The translations under genes and the position numbers were made by a program. Below are positions 10,552-21,283 of a DNA stretch of 64,000 nt, one piece after another. Position 1 is the first letter of the stretch. Each line of letters starts with the position of its first letter. Source of the DNA: Streptomyces triculaminicus (lineage in GTDB: Bacteria > Actinomycetota > Actinomycetes > Streptomycetales > Streptomycetaceae). Under the pieces are notes generated by a model. That model ran no database searches. It was not told the DNA's origin and saw only the letters and a list, made by a program, of their open reading frames with translations. The stretch covers positions 496,001 through 560,000 of the forward strand of contig NZ_JAFMOF010000003.1 in NCBI RefSeq assembly GCF_017349075.1. The letters are read 5' to 3'.

Positions 10552-12345
10552 TCAGACGAGGCTGTCCCGCCAGGCCCGGTGCAGGTCAGCGAACTGACCG
10601 TCCGCCGCGACGAGTTCGGCCGGACGACCATCCTCCACTATGCGGCCGTCGGCCATCACCAGCACCCGGTCCGCGATCTCCACGGTTGACAGCCGGTGCG
10701 CGATGACAACGGCCGTCCGTCCGCGCAGCACCGTGCGCATGGCGTGCTGCACCGCCCGCTCGCCCGGGATGTCCAGCGAGGACGTCGCCTCGTCCAGGAT
10801 CAGCACGGCCGGGTCGGCCAGCAGGGCGCGGGCGAAGGAGATCAGCTGACGCTGGCCCGCCGAGACCCGGCCGCCGCGCTTGCGGACGTCGGTGTCGTAG
10901 CCCTCCGGCAGGGCCGCGATGAAGTCGTGCGCCCCGATGGCCCGGGCCGCGGCCTCGATCTGCGCGCGGCTCGCGTCCGGGCGGCCGACCGCGATGTTCT
11001 CGGCGACCGTGCCGGAGAACAGGAACGCCTCCTGCGTCACCATCACCACCTCCCGTCGCAGCCGCGCCCCGGCGAGGTCGCGCAGCGGCACGCCGTCCAG
11101 CAGCACCCGGCCCTCGACCGGGTCGTAGAACCGGGCCAGGAGCTTGGCGAGGGTCGACTTGCCCGCGCCCGTAGCGCCCACGACCGCCACCGTCCGCCCG
11201 GCCCGCAGCGTCAGGTCGAAGCGCGGCAGCACCTCGTCGCCCGCGCGGTAGGCGAAGCGCACGCCCTCGAAGATCACCTCGCGTCCGGCGCCGCCGTCCC
11301 CCCGCTCGGGCAGCGCCACGGGCACGGCGGGCTCCGGGACCGAGGGGCGCTGCGCCAGGAGCCCGGCGATCTTCTCCAGGGACGCGGCCGCCGACTGGTA
11401 GGAGTTCAGGAACATCCCCAGCCGGTCGATCGGGTCGTACAGCCGCCGCAGATAGAGCACCGAGGCGGCCAGCACGCCGAGCTCCAGGCCGCCCTCGGCC
11501 ACCCGGTACGCGTCCCACACCACGATCGAGGCCACCGCGATGTTGGCCGTCAGCCGGGAGGAGAGCACATAGCGGGCCATCGTCACGGAGGTCGCCGCGT
11601 TGGTCCGCCGGTGCTCGAGGTTGAGCCGCTCGAAGTGCGCGTCGTTGACGGCCTCGCGGCGGAACGCCTGGACGGGCCGGATGCCGTTCATGGTCTCCGT
11701 GAACTTCACGATGACCGCGGCGATGGCCGTCGAGCGCGCGCGGTGCACCACGATCGAGCGCCGGCGGTAGCCGCGCACCAGCAGGGCCAGCGGGACGAAG
11801 GAGACCATGGCCGCGGCGCCGGTGCCCGGGTCCAGATACAGCAGGGTGGCGGTGACGTAGAGCACCGACAGGACGACGCCGATCAGCTCCTGCAGGCCGT
11901 CGTTCAGCAGCTCGCGGATCGACTCGACGTCGGTGGTCGCGCGCGAGACCAGCCGGCCGGAGGTGTAGCACTCGTGGAAGCCGACGCTCAGCGCCTGGCC
12001 GTGCCGGAAGATCCGGCCCCGCAGGTCCAGCAGCGCGTCCTGGCCGACGCGCGCGGTCAGCCGGACCACGGCGTACCGCATCAGCCCGGCGGCCAGGGCG
12101 CACAGCAGATAGCAGGCGCCGGCGGCGGCCGCCGGGCCGTAGTCGTGCTGCCGGGCGGCCGGCACGCCCCGGTCGATGGCGTACGCGACGAGCAGCGGCC
12201 CGGCCTGCACGGCGGCCTGCTGGAGCAGTAGCAGGACCACCGTGAGGCGGACCCGGCCGCGGGCCGGGGCGAGCAGCGAGCGCAGCAGGGCGGCCGAGGC
12301 GCCCTGGGGGGCGGGCAGGACGTCGTGGTCGTCGGGGGCGGTCAT
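10552..12345 (-). CDS. ABC exporter half-transporter (TMD-NBD), consensus-site catalytic subunit
   Basis: A 597-residue membrane protein: six predicted helices in about residues 20-330, then an ATPase domain. Walker A is GATGAGKSTL and Walker B VLILDEATSSLD keeps the catalytic Glu, while the signature is RVSAGQRQL instead of LSGGQ. The ATG overlaps the stop of the upstream partner (ATGA), and the two very probably form a heterodimer. This pattern (Glu here, canonical signature in the partner) gives one competent and one degenerate ATP site. Substrate unknown; drug or lipid export is typical of the family. Confidence 0.9.
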   Translation of the reverse strand: MTAPDDHDVLPAPQGASAALLRSLLAPARGRVRLTVVLLLLQQAAVQAGPLLVAYAIDRGVPAARQHDYGPAAAAGACYLLCALAAGLMRYAVVRLTARVGQDALLDLRGRIFRHGQALSVGFHECYTSGRLVSRATTDVESIRELLNDGLQELIGVVLSVLYVTATLLYLDPGTGAAAMVSFVPLALLVRGYRRRSIVVHRARSTAIAAVIVKFTETMNGIRPVQAFRREAVNDAHFERLNLEHRRTNAATSVTMARYVLSSRLTANIAVASIVVWDAYRVAEGGLELGVLAASVLYLRRLYDPIDRLGMFLNSYQSAAASLEKIAGLLAQRPSVPEPAVPVALPERGDGGAGREVIFEGVRFAYRAGDEVLPRFDLTLRAGRTVAVVGATGAGKSTLAKLLARFYDPVEGRVLLDGVPLRDLAGARLRREVVMVTQEAFLFSGTVAENIAVGRPDASRAQIEAAARAIGAHDFIAALPEGYDTDVRKRGGRVSAGQRQLISFARALLADPAVLILDEATSSLDIPGERAVQHAMRTVLRGRTAVVIAHRLSTVEIADRVLVMADGRIVEDGRPAELVAADGQFADLHRAWRDSLV

Positions 12346-14147
12346 GGGCGGTGCTCCGGGCCTGACATGAGCGAGGCGTACTCCCTGTTGCCGCGGAGGA
12401 GTTCGTGGTGGGTGCCCACCGCGGCGATCCGGCCGCCGGAGAGCAGCGCGACGCGGTCGGCGAGCAGGACGGTGGAGGGCCGGTGGGCCACGACCAGGGC
12501 GGTGGTGGTCGCCAGCACCTCCCGCAGGGCCGACTCGACCAGGGCCTCGGTGTGCACGTCGAGGGCCGAGAGCGGGTCGTCGAGGATCAGGTAGCGCGGG
12601 CTGCCGACGACCGCGCGGGCCAGCGCGAGGCGCTGGCGCTGACCGCCGGACAGGCTCAGGCCCAGCTCGCCGACCTGGGTGCGGTGGCCGTCGGGGAGGG
12701 CGTGCACGAAGCCGGCCTGGGCGACGGCCAGGGCCCGCCGCAGCTCCGCCTCGCCGGCGCCGGCCGCGCCCATCAGGACGTTCTCCCCGGCGCTGGCGGA
12801 GAAGAGCGTGGGCTCCTCGAAGGCGACGGACACCAGCTCGCGCAGCCGCGCCCGGGGCAGGGCGGTGATCTCCCGGCCGTCCAGGGTTATCCGCCCGGCG
12901 GTGGCGTCGTGGAGGCGGGGGATGAGGGCGGTCAGCGTGGTCTTGCCGCTGCCCGTGGTGCCGACGAGGGCCATGGTCTCGCCGGGCCGGATGTGCAGGT
13001 CGACACCGCGCAGGACGGGCGGCGCGGCCGCCGGCGCGTCGGGGTAGCGGAACTCCACGCCCGCAAGGCGCAGTCCGCGGTCCCGGACGGTCGCCGACCC
13101 GGTGCGCCCGGCGGCGGGCCCGGCCTCCGGCGCGGCGTCGGGCGGGGCCTGGGGGGCGTCCATCACCTCGAAGAAGCGGTCCGTGGCGGCCGCTGCGTCG
13201 TTGCATATCGCGAGCAGGAAGCCGATCGACTCGACGGGCCAGCGCAGCGCCAGGGCCGTCGACAGGAACGCCACCAGCGTCCCCGCGGTCAGGTCGCCGT
13301 CGGCGACCTGGACCACCCCGAGCACCAGCGCCGCCCCGATCGCGAGCTCCGGCAGGGCCGTGACCAGCCCCCAGAGCCGTCCCAGCAGGCTCGCCTTGCG
13401 CAGCTCGGACTCCCGCAGCAGGGCGGACTGCCGGGCGAAGGCGCTCTCCTGGGCGCGGTGCCGGCCGAAGCCCTTGATGACGCGGATGCCCAGGACGCTC
13501 TCCTCGGCGATCGTCGTCAGGTCCCCGACCCGGTCCTGCGAGGTCCGGGCGGCGCGGGAGTAGCGCTCCTCGAAGAGCGAGCACAGCACGATCAGCGGCA
13601 CGACGGGCGCCAGCAGCACCAGCCCCAGCGTCCACTTCTGCAGTAGCAGGACGGCGAACCCCACCAGGATCGTCACCCCGTTGGCCAGCAGGAAGGTCAG
13701 CGGGAACGACAGGAAGATCCGTACGAGCATCAGGTCGGTCGTGGCCCGCGAGAGCAGCTGTCCCGACGGCCAGCGGTCGTGGAAGGAGACGGGCAGCCGC
13801 TGCAGACGGTGGTAGAAGGCGGAGCGCATCCGGGCCTCCACGCCCGCCAGCGGCCCGGCCACCAGGATGCGGCGCGCCCCGGCCAGCCCGGCCTCCGCGA
13901 CGCCGAGCAGCGCCACCACCAGCCCGCCCAGCCACACCCCCGGCGGATCGCGGTCGGCCACCGGCCCGTCCACGATCCACTTCAGGGCCAGCGGGGTCAC
14001 CAGGCCGAAACACGACGCCAGCACGGCGCAGAGCGCGGCCACGAGCAGGGTGCCGCGCACCGGGCGCGCATACGGCCACAGGCGTGCCAGCGAACGCACG
14101 GTGGAACGACGTCCGCCGGGCGGAGGCGCTTCGCGGTTTGCCGTCAT
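12342..14147 (-). CDS. ABC exporter half-transporter (TMD-NBD), degenerate-site subunit
   Basis: 601 residues with an N-terminal six-helix domain (about 20-330) and an ATPase domain. Walker A GTTGSGKTTL and signature LSLSGGQRQRLAL are canonical, but Walker B reads YLILDDPLSALD, with Asp in place of the catalytic Glu. Together with the modified signature of the next gene this matches heterodimeric exporters such as TM287/288 or LmrCD (family knowledge). It starts 34 bases after glgX on the same strand, so it may be co-transcribed with it, though no functional link to glycogen is evident. Confidence 0.9.
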   Translation of the reverse strand: MTANREAPPPGGRRSTVRSLARLWPYARPVRGTLLVAALCAVLASCFGLVTPLALKWIVDGPVADRDPPGVWLGGLVVALLGVAEAGLAGARRILVAGPLAGVEARMRSAFYHRLQRLPVSFHDRWPSGQLLSRATTDLMLVRIFLSFPLTFLLANGVTILVGFAVLLLQKWTLGLVLLAPVVPLIVLCSLFEERYSRAARTSQDRVGDLTTIAEESVLGIRVIKGFGRHRAQESAFARQSALLRESELRKASLLGRLWGLVTALPELAIGAALVLGVVQVADGDLTAGTLVAFLSTALALRWPVESIGFLLAICNDAAAATDRFFEVMDAPQAPPDAAPEAGPAAGRTGSATVRDRGLRLAGVEFRYPDAPAAAPPVLRGVDLHIRPGETMALVGTTGSGKTTLTALIPRLHDATAGRITLDGREITALPRARLRELVSVAFEEPTLFSASAGENVLMGAAGAGEAELRRALAVAQAGFVHALPDGHRTQVGELGLSLSGGQRQRLALARAVVGSPRYLILDDPLSALDVHTEALVESALREVLATTTALVVAHRPSTVLLADRVALLSGGRIAAVGTHHELLRGNREYASLMSGPEHRP

Positions 14148-14181
14148 CAGGGCCGAGACTACGGTCGGCCGGCGCCGGCGC

Positions 14182-16464
<2,283 letters not shown>

Positions 16465-16574
16465 GTGTTCGCCTCCGGCGGCTCTCGGGTAGCGCGCCGG
16501 GCACCCGGTTTCCCGGGACCGGGTGTCTGGCGATTTCGTCCTTCTCCCCGTTCTTCCCAGATCCACGCATGCGC

Positions 16575-16586
16575 TCACACGTGTGA
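16575..16586. promoter_or_regulatory. 12-bp perfect palindrome between glgX and the first L,D-transpeptidase gene
   Basis: TCACACGTGTGA lies in the 183-base divergent promoter region, about 110 bases from the glgX start and about 60 from the transpeptidase start. It could be a regulator site. The halves are in the order TCACA-TGTGA, the reverse of a canonical CRP site, so I do not assign a factor. Confidence 0.35.
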
Positions 16587-16647
16587 TCGGGCGCAGCAAG
16601 CGAGTGCAGCCTCGTTTCCCGCGGCCACGCGCGTCGTTGGGCCGGGT

Positions 16648-17856
16648 GTGACAGTTGCCCTCTCGCGCGCGGCACGGGGAATCGCCCTGCTGGCGATGAT
16701 CCTGGCCGCGCTCGCCGGGTGCACCGTCGTCGCGCCGAAGACCCGGCTGATGGTGGACGACGCCCGGCCGACGAGCGAACTGATCCGCATCACCCCGCGC
16801 GACCGCGCGGGCAACGTCCCGGCCGCCGGGCGCTTCGAGGTGCGCTCGCCCGAGGGGACGCTCGAGCGGGTCACGGTCGCCGAGTTCCAGGACGGCGCCC
16901 GGCGGACGGTGCCCGGGCGGATCTCCGGCGACGGGCACAGCTGGCGGCCCGCGCCCGGCGGCCTCGGGCTCGCCGCCCGCTACACGGTGGACGTCGTCGC
17001 CCGGGACGCCTCCGGCCACCGTGCGGTCCGGCACAGCATGTTCACCACGTATGTCCCGGAGCATCGTTTCCTCGGCTACTTCACCCCCGAGCCCTACACC
17101 ACGGTCGGCACCGGAATGATCGTTTCTTTCGCCTTCAGCCGGCCCATCACCGACCGGGCCGCCGTCGAGCGCGCCATCCGTGTCACCTCCCGCCCGCCGG
17201 TCGAGATCGCCGCCCACTGGTTCGGCTCCTCGCGCCTGGACTTCCGGCCCCGCGCGTACTGGAAGCCGGGTACGGAGGTCACACTCGACCTGCGACTGCG
17301 CGATGTGCGCGGTGCGCAGGGCGTGTACGGCAGCCAGTGGAAGACCGTCGGGTTCCGCGTCGGCCGCAGCCAGGTCAGCACCGTCGACGCCGCCGCCCAC
17401 ACCATGACGGTCGTCCGTGACGGCAGGCCCCCGGAGACCGTGCCGGTCACCGCGGGCGGGCCGGGCAGCGACACGTACAACGGCAGGATGGTGATCACCG
17501 AGAAGTCCCCGGTGACCCGGATGAACGGGGAAACGGTGGGCTTCGGGGGCGAGTACGACATCTCGGACGTGCCGCACGCCATGCGGCTCACCGCCTCGGG
17601 AACCTTCCTGCACGGCAACTACTGGGCCGACCCCTCCGTCTTCGGCACGCAGAACGTCAGTCACGGCTGCATCGGGCTGCCCGACGCCCAGGGCGGCGAC
17701 CCGTCGAGCCCCGCCGGCCGGTTCTACGACACCTCGCTGATCGGCGACGTCGTCGAGGTCGTCCGGTCCCCGGAGCGGGTGGTCGCCCCCGACAACGGCC
17801 TCGGTGGCTGGAACATGTCGTGGGATCAGTGGCGTGCGGGTTCGGCGCTCGGCTGA
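16648..17856 (+). CDS. L,D-transpeptidase lipoprotein (Ig-like domains + YkuD)
   Basis: Forms 3-3 peptidoglycan cross-links on the outer face of the membrane. 402 residues from GTG 16648; the leader ends in a lipobox LAALAGC, so the mature protein is probably anchored at Cys25. Two Ig-like modules (about 45-235) resemble actinobacterial Ldt proteins. The YkuD domain has His322 in HGNYWADPS and the catalytic motif SHGC at 338-341. The open frame extends far upstream but over the divergent glgX gene, so the lipoprotein start is chosen. A paralogue follows in tandem. Confidence 0.92.
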   Translation: MTVALSRAARGIALLAMILAALAGCTVVAPKTRLMVDDARPTSELIRITPRDRAGNVPAAGRFEVRSPEGTLERVTVAEFQDGARRTVPGRISGDGHSWRPAPGGLGLAARYTVDVVARDASGHRAVRHSMFTTYVPEHRFLGYFTPEPYTTVGTGMIVSFAFSRPITDRAAVERAIRVTSRPPVEIAAHWFGSSRLDFRPRAYWKPGTEVTLDLRLRDVRGAQGVYGSQWKTVGFRVGRSQVSTVDAAAHTMTVVRDGRPPETVPVTAGGPGSDTYNGRMVITEKSPVTRMNGETVGFGGEYDISDVPHAMRLTASGTFLHGNYWADPSVFGTQNVSHGCIGLPDAQGGDPSSPAGRFYDTSLIGDVVEVVRSPERVVAPDNGLGGWNMSWDQWRAGSALG

Positions 17857-18073
17857 GCCCCCGGTTTGACCTGGCTGGAATCTGCCGCTTCACTTCGGTC
17901 ACCGCCCTCACCACAGGCGCACGGTTCGTATCACCGCCCCCATTTGGGACCGAACGGTGACATTCACCAGATCAGCGTTGTCGGTGGCGTGTGGTTATCT
18001 ATCGACAACGCGCGGAGTGCCGCGCTCGGGGGCGCCGCGTGGCCGCGGGCCGTGCGAGGGGAGAAGTACCGTT

Positions 18074-19318
18074 TTGAAGGTGCAGCCGATATCGGGGAGC
18101 CGGGGCCGCCGCGTGGGGCTGTCCGCCCTGCTGCTCGGAACGGTGCTGACGCTGGTCAGTGCCTGTGACGGCGGCGGTTCGGGCGACGGCGGCAAGAACG
18201 GCGAGAAGGTCGCCAAGGGCCCGTCGGACGCGGTCGTGAACATCGCGCCGACGGATGGCGCCAAGGACGTCGCGACCAGCGGCGCCCTCAAGGTGTCGGC
18301 GGACAAGGGCAGTCTGACGTCCGTCAAGGTGGCCGACGCCAAGGGCAACACGATCGACGGCAAGATAACCGGCGGTGGCGCGGCCTGGGAGCCGTCCAGC
18401 CACCTCGCGGCCTCCACGAAGTACACCGTGGACGCGATCGCCAAGGACGAGAAGGGGCGTCCGTCCGCGAAGCACGCGGCGTTCACCACCCTCACCCCGC
18501 AGAACACGTTCGTCGGCTACTTCACGCCGGAGGACGGCACCACGGTCGGCGTGGGCATGCCCGTCTCGGTCAATTTCAGCCGCGGCATCACCGACCCCAA
18601 GGCCGTCGAACGAGCCATCAAGGTGACCGCCGAGCCGTCGGTTCCGGTCAAGGCCCACTGGTTCGGCAACGACCGCATCGACTTCCGCCCCGAGAAGTAC
18701 TGGGCGGCCGGCACCAAGGTGACGGTCAACCTCAACCTCGACGGCGTCCAGGGCCGCGAGGGCGTGTACGGCTCGCAGACCAAGACCGTGAAGTTCACGG
18801 TCGGCCGCAGCCAGGTCAGCACGGTCGACGCCAAGACCCACCAGATGACGGTCGAGCGCGACGGCAAGGTCATCAAGACCATCCCGATATCCTCCGGCGC
18901 CCCCGCCAACCCCACGTACAACGGCCAGATGGTCATCAGCGAGAAGCACGAGGTGACGCGCATGAACGGCGCCACCGTCGGCTTCACCAAGGGTGACGGC
19001 AAGGGCGAGTACGACATCCCCGACGTGCCGCACGCGATGCGCCTGTCCACCTCCGGCACCTTCCTGCACGGCAACTACTGGTCCGGCTCCTCCACCTTCG
19101 GCGCGGAGAACGCCAGCCACGGCTGCGTGGGCCTGGAGGACCAGCGCGGCGGCGGCGACCCGAACATGCCGGCGGCCTGGTTCTTCAACAACTCCATGGT
19201 CGGCGACGTCGTCATCGTGAAGAACTCCGATGACAAGACGATCCAGCCGGACAACGGCCTCAACGGCTGGAACCTCTCGTGGGCGGAGTGGGGCAAGAGC
19301 AGCCCCCAGGCCGACTGA
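18074..19318 (+). CDS. L,D-transpeptidase lipoprotein, tandem paralogue
   Basis: Second peptidoglycan L,D-transpeptidase, 414 residues from TTG 18074 (GTG 18080 is the alternative). The leader ends LVSAC, a lipobox, followed by a Gly/Ser/Asp-rich spacer. It has the same layout as the preceding gene: Ig-like modules with RSQVSTVDAKTHQMTVERDG between them and the YkuD domain, His332 in HGNYWSGSS, and SHGC ending at Cys351. The two are alignable along their length, so a local duplication is likely. The 217-base gap allows its own promoter. A strong terminator follows. Confidence 0.92.
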   Translation: MKVQPISGSRGRRVGLSALLLGTVLTLVSACDGGGSGDGGKNGEKVAKGPSDAVVNIAPTDGAKDVATSGALKVSADKGSLTSVKVADAKGNTIDGKITGGGAAWEPSSHLAASTKYTVDAIAKDEKGRPSAKHAAFTTLTPQNTFVGYFTPEDGTTVGVGMPVSVNFSRGITDPKAVERAIKVTAEPSVPVKAHWFGNDRIDFRPEKYWAAGTKVTVNLNLDGVQGREGVYGSQTKTVKFTVGRSQVSTVDAKTHQMTVERDGKVIKTIPISSGAPANPTYNGQMVISEKHEVTRMNGATVGFTKGDGKGEYDIPDVPHAMRLSTSGTFLHGNYWSGSSTFGAENASHGCVGLEDQRGGGDPNMPAAWFFNNSMVGDVVIVKNSDDKTIQPDNGLNGWNLSWAEWGKSSPQAD

Positions 19319-19339
19319 CGGCACCGGCGTTCGGAACCG

Positions 19340-19379
19340 GGCGGCCCGGTGCACTTGTGACCAAGTGCACCGGGCCGCC
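19340..19379 (+). terminator. Terminator after the L,D-transpeptidase pair
   Basis: Perfect 18-bp stem (GGCGGCCCGGTGCACTTG with its complement) and a TGAC loop, starting 21 bases after the stop codon. No U-run, as is common in Streptomyces. Confidence 0.85.
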
Positions 19380-19395
19380 GGTCGTTAACCCCCAC

Positions 19396-19401
19396 TAACC
19401 T
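19396..19401 (+). promoter_or_regulatory. Probable -10 element of a leaderless transcript
   Basis: TAACCT lies 7 bases before the ATG of the enoyl-CoA hydratase gene, and no ribosome site is present, so transcription probably starts at or next to the A of ATG. Confidence 0.45.
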
Positions 19402-19408
19402 AAGCCTC

Positions 19409-20176
19409 ATGACTGTGCATCTTGAGGTCGCCGAGGGCGTCGGTACCGTCCGGCTGGACCGACCGCCGATGAACGCGCTGGACATCGCCACCCAGGACCG
19501 GCTCCGCGAGCTCGCCGACGAGCTGACCCGCCGCGACGACGTCCGCTCCGTGGTCATCTGGGGCGGGGAGAAGGTGTTCGCGGCCGGCGCGGACATCAAG
19601 GAGATGCGGGACATGGACCACGCGGCCATGGTCGCGCGGTCGCGCGGGCTGCAGGACTCCTTCACCGCCGTCGCCCGCATCCCCAAGCCCGTGGTCGCGG
19701 CCGTCACCGGCTACGCCCTCGGCGGCGGCTGCGAGCTCGCGCTGTGCGCCGACTTCCGCATCGCCGCCGACAACGCCAAGCTCGGCCAGCCCGAGATCCT
19801 GCTGGGCCTCATCCCGGGCGCCGGCGGCACCCAGCGGCTGTCCCGGCTCGTGGGCCCGTCCAAGGCCAAGGACCTCATCTTCACCGGCCGTCAGGTCAGG
19901 GCCGACGAGGCGCTCGCCCTGGGCCTGGTGGACCGCGTGGTCCCGGCGGCGGACGTGTACGCCGAGGCGCACGCCTGGGCCGCCCGGCTCGCCACCGGAC
20001 CCGCCATCGCGCTGCGCGCGGCCAAGGAGGCCGTGGACGCGGGCCTGGAGACCGACATCGACACCGGGCTCGCCATCGAGCGCAACTGGTTCGCGGGGCT
20101 GTTCGCCACCGAGGACCGGGAGATCGGTATGCGCAGCTTCGTCGAGGACGGTCCCGGAAAGGCCAAGTTCGTCTGA
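19409..20176 (+). CDS. Enoyl-CoA hydratase/isomerase family protein
   Basis: 255 residues, the usual length of a crotonase-fold enzyme. Oxyanion-hole segments are clear: AAGADIKEMRDMDH (about 55-70) and ALGGGCELALCADFRIA (about 108-125). Of the two catalytic glutamates of true hydratases, candidates lie in GGCELAL and QPEILLGLIPGAGGTQRL, consistent with hydratase activity. Cytoplasmic; substrate (fatty-acid or amino-acid degradation) cannot be told. It is flanked by terminators on both sides and so is monocistronic, probably with a leaderless mRNA. Confidence 0.9.
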   Translation: MTVHLEVAEGVGTVRLDRPPMNALDIATQDRLRELADELTRRDDVRSVVIWGGEKVFAAGADIKEMRDMDHAAMVARSRGLQDSFTAVARIPKPVVAAVTGYALGGGCELALCADFRIAADNAKLGQPEILLGLIPGAGGTQRLSRLVGPSKAKDLIFTGRQVRADEALALGLVDRVVPAADVYAEAHAWAARLATGPAIALRAAKEAVDAGLETDIDTGLAIERNWFAGLFATEDREIGMRSFVEDGPGKAKFV

Positions 20177-20196
20177 GACGCCGCAGGTTGAGGTGA

Positions 20197-20227
20197 CATG
20201 CCCCGGAGCCGTGGATTCCGGGGCATG
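20197..20227 (+). terminator. Terminator after the enoyl-CoA hydratase gene
   Basis: 11-bp perfect stem CATGCCCCGGA/TCCGGGGCATG with a 9-base loop, 20 bases after the stop. Confidence 0.75.
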
Positions 20228-20454
20228 CCTCGTGTGGGGGAATTCCGGCAGGGGCGACCCGTCCCGGATGCGGCCTTCCTCCGCCCGCCCGGCGATCTTT
20301 TCCACCCCCGGGGTCGCCGCAGGTCAGTCAGGTTTTCCCGATTGGCCTGCGGCCTCTGGCATATGTCGGACGGCCGCCACGGAAGCGCGAGCTCCGCTCC
20401 ATCGGATCCCGGCGTTCCCCTCCCCGTCGCCGTGATGACGGCCATGATGGGGGC

Positions 20455-20958
20455 ATGGCGGGCCTGGAGGGAACGGAGCAGCCGCGGCAGCGGGTCGGAA
20501 CGGCCCCCGCGCGGTGGTCCCCGGCGGTTGAGGACGAGCTGGCGCTCAAGGCGCTGGAGCTGTTCGGCGACCCTACGCTCGGCGAGGTACGGCTGCCGTC
20601 GCGCCCCGAGTCCGCAGTGGCCGCACGGCGGCTGACCCAGTCGGTCGTCATGCGCCACTGGGGCCTGTCGGAACGGCTCACCGAGCACGCGGTCCTGCTC
20701 GTCTCCGAGCTCGTGGGCAACGCCGTACGCCACACCGGCGCCCGCCACTTCGGGCTGCGGATGCTGCGCCGGCGCGGGTGGCTGCGCATCGAGGTGCGCG
20801 ACCCCTCCCGGGGGCTGCCCTGTCTGCTGCCGGTGCGGGAGATGGACGTCAGCGGGCGGGGGCTGTTCCTGGTGGACAAGCTCTCCGACCGCTGGGGGGT
20901 GGACCTGCTGGCGCGCGGCAAGACCACCTGGTTCGAGATGCGCGTGGCCGACCGCTGA
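20455..20958 (+). CDS. ATP-binding protein, RsbW/SpoIIAB-like anti-sigma-factor kinase family
   Basis: 167 residues with a single HATPase_c_2 domain: N-box LLVSELVGNAVRHTG (about 80-95) and G-box DVSGRGLFLVDKLSDRWGV (about 132-150). This family is large in Streptomyces and includes serine kinases that sequester sigma factors or anti-anti-sigma factors. No sigma or antagonist gene is adjacent, so the partner must be encoded elsewhere. ATG 20455 begins MAGLEGTEQPRQ. The mRNA ends in the strong hairpin at 21022-21069. Confidence 0.88.
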   Translation: MAGLEGTEQPRQRVGTAPARWSPAVEDELALKALELFGDPTLGEVRLPSRPESAVAARRLTQSVVMRHWGLSERLTEHAVLLVSELVGNAVRHTGARHFGLRMLRRRGWLRIEVRDPSRGLPCLLPVREMDVSGRGLFLVDKLSDRWGVDLLARGKTTWFEMRVADR

Positions 20959-20975
20959 ACCGCCGGCGGCCGAGA

Positions 20976-21019
20976 AACCCCGGGAGAACCCCCGGAAGAA
21001 CCCCCGAAGACTCCCCGAA
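20976..21019. repeat. Short imperfect direct repeats downstream of the ATPase gene
   Basis: Four degenerate 11-12-base units of the form AGAACCCCCGGA run head to tail between the stop codon and the terminator. No function is evident; strand slippage is likely. Confidence 0.5.
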
Positions 21020-21021
21020 AA

Positions 21022-21069
21022 CGAAGAGACCCCCAATCGCCGTCATGCGGCGGGGCGGGGGTCTCTTCG
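21022..21069 (+). terminator. Terminator after the RsbW-like gene
   Basis: 13-bp stem CGAAGAGACCCCC/GGGGGTCTCTTCG around a 22-base loop that holds a smaller GCCG/CGGC hairpin. Confidence 0.8.
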
Positions 21070-21099
21070 GCTGGCCGCGGAAAAACGGGGTGTGTTCCG

Positions 21100-21283
21100 C
21101 GGCGAGATGACGACCTGGCCCGGGTCAATGGGGGTCGTTGGCTCGACTATGACATGCGGTGTGTTCAAGAGCCAAAGCGAGAGACCGTTAATCGAAGGTG
21201 ACCTGCGCCACCGGCCTTGAAATCCATGTATAAACCAGCGGTATCTCTTATCTTTATGTAAACGCTTGGATACGGGAGGCCCC
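21100..21283 (+). promoter_or_regulatory. AT-rich promoter region of the amidase/EF-hand ORF
   Basis: With the repeats and terminator before it, this completes the 325-base gap after the RsbW-like gene. It is markedly A/T-rich for this genome. A possible -35, TTGAAA near 21218, is followed by TATCTC/TATCTT-like -10 candidates near 21241-21255. The ribosome site GGGAGG lies 4 bases before the ATG at 21284. Confidence 0.45.

Noticed and set aside
10552..14079. 1175-codon frame spanning both ABC genes
   Set aside because: The N-terminal 580 codons are the wrong frame for the upstream transporter; the real genes overlap at 12342-12345.
16575..16586. Calling TCACACGTGTGA a CRP site
   Set aside because: Half-sites are in the opposite order to the CRP consensus, and no context supports the assignment; left as an unassigned palindrome.
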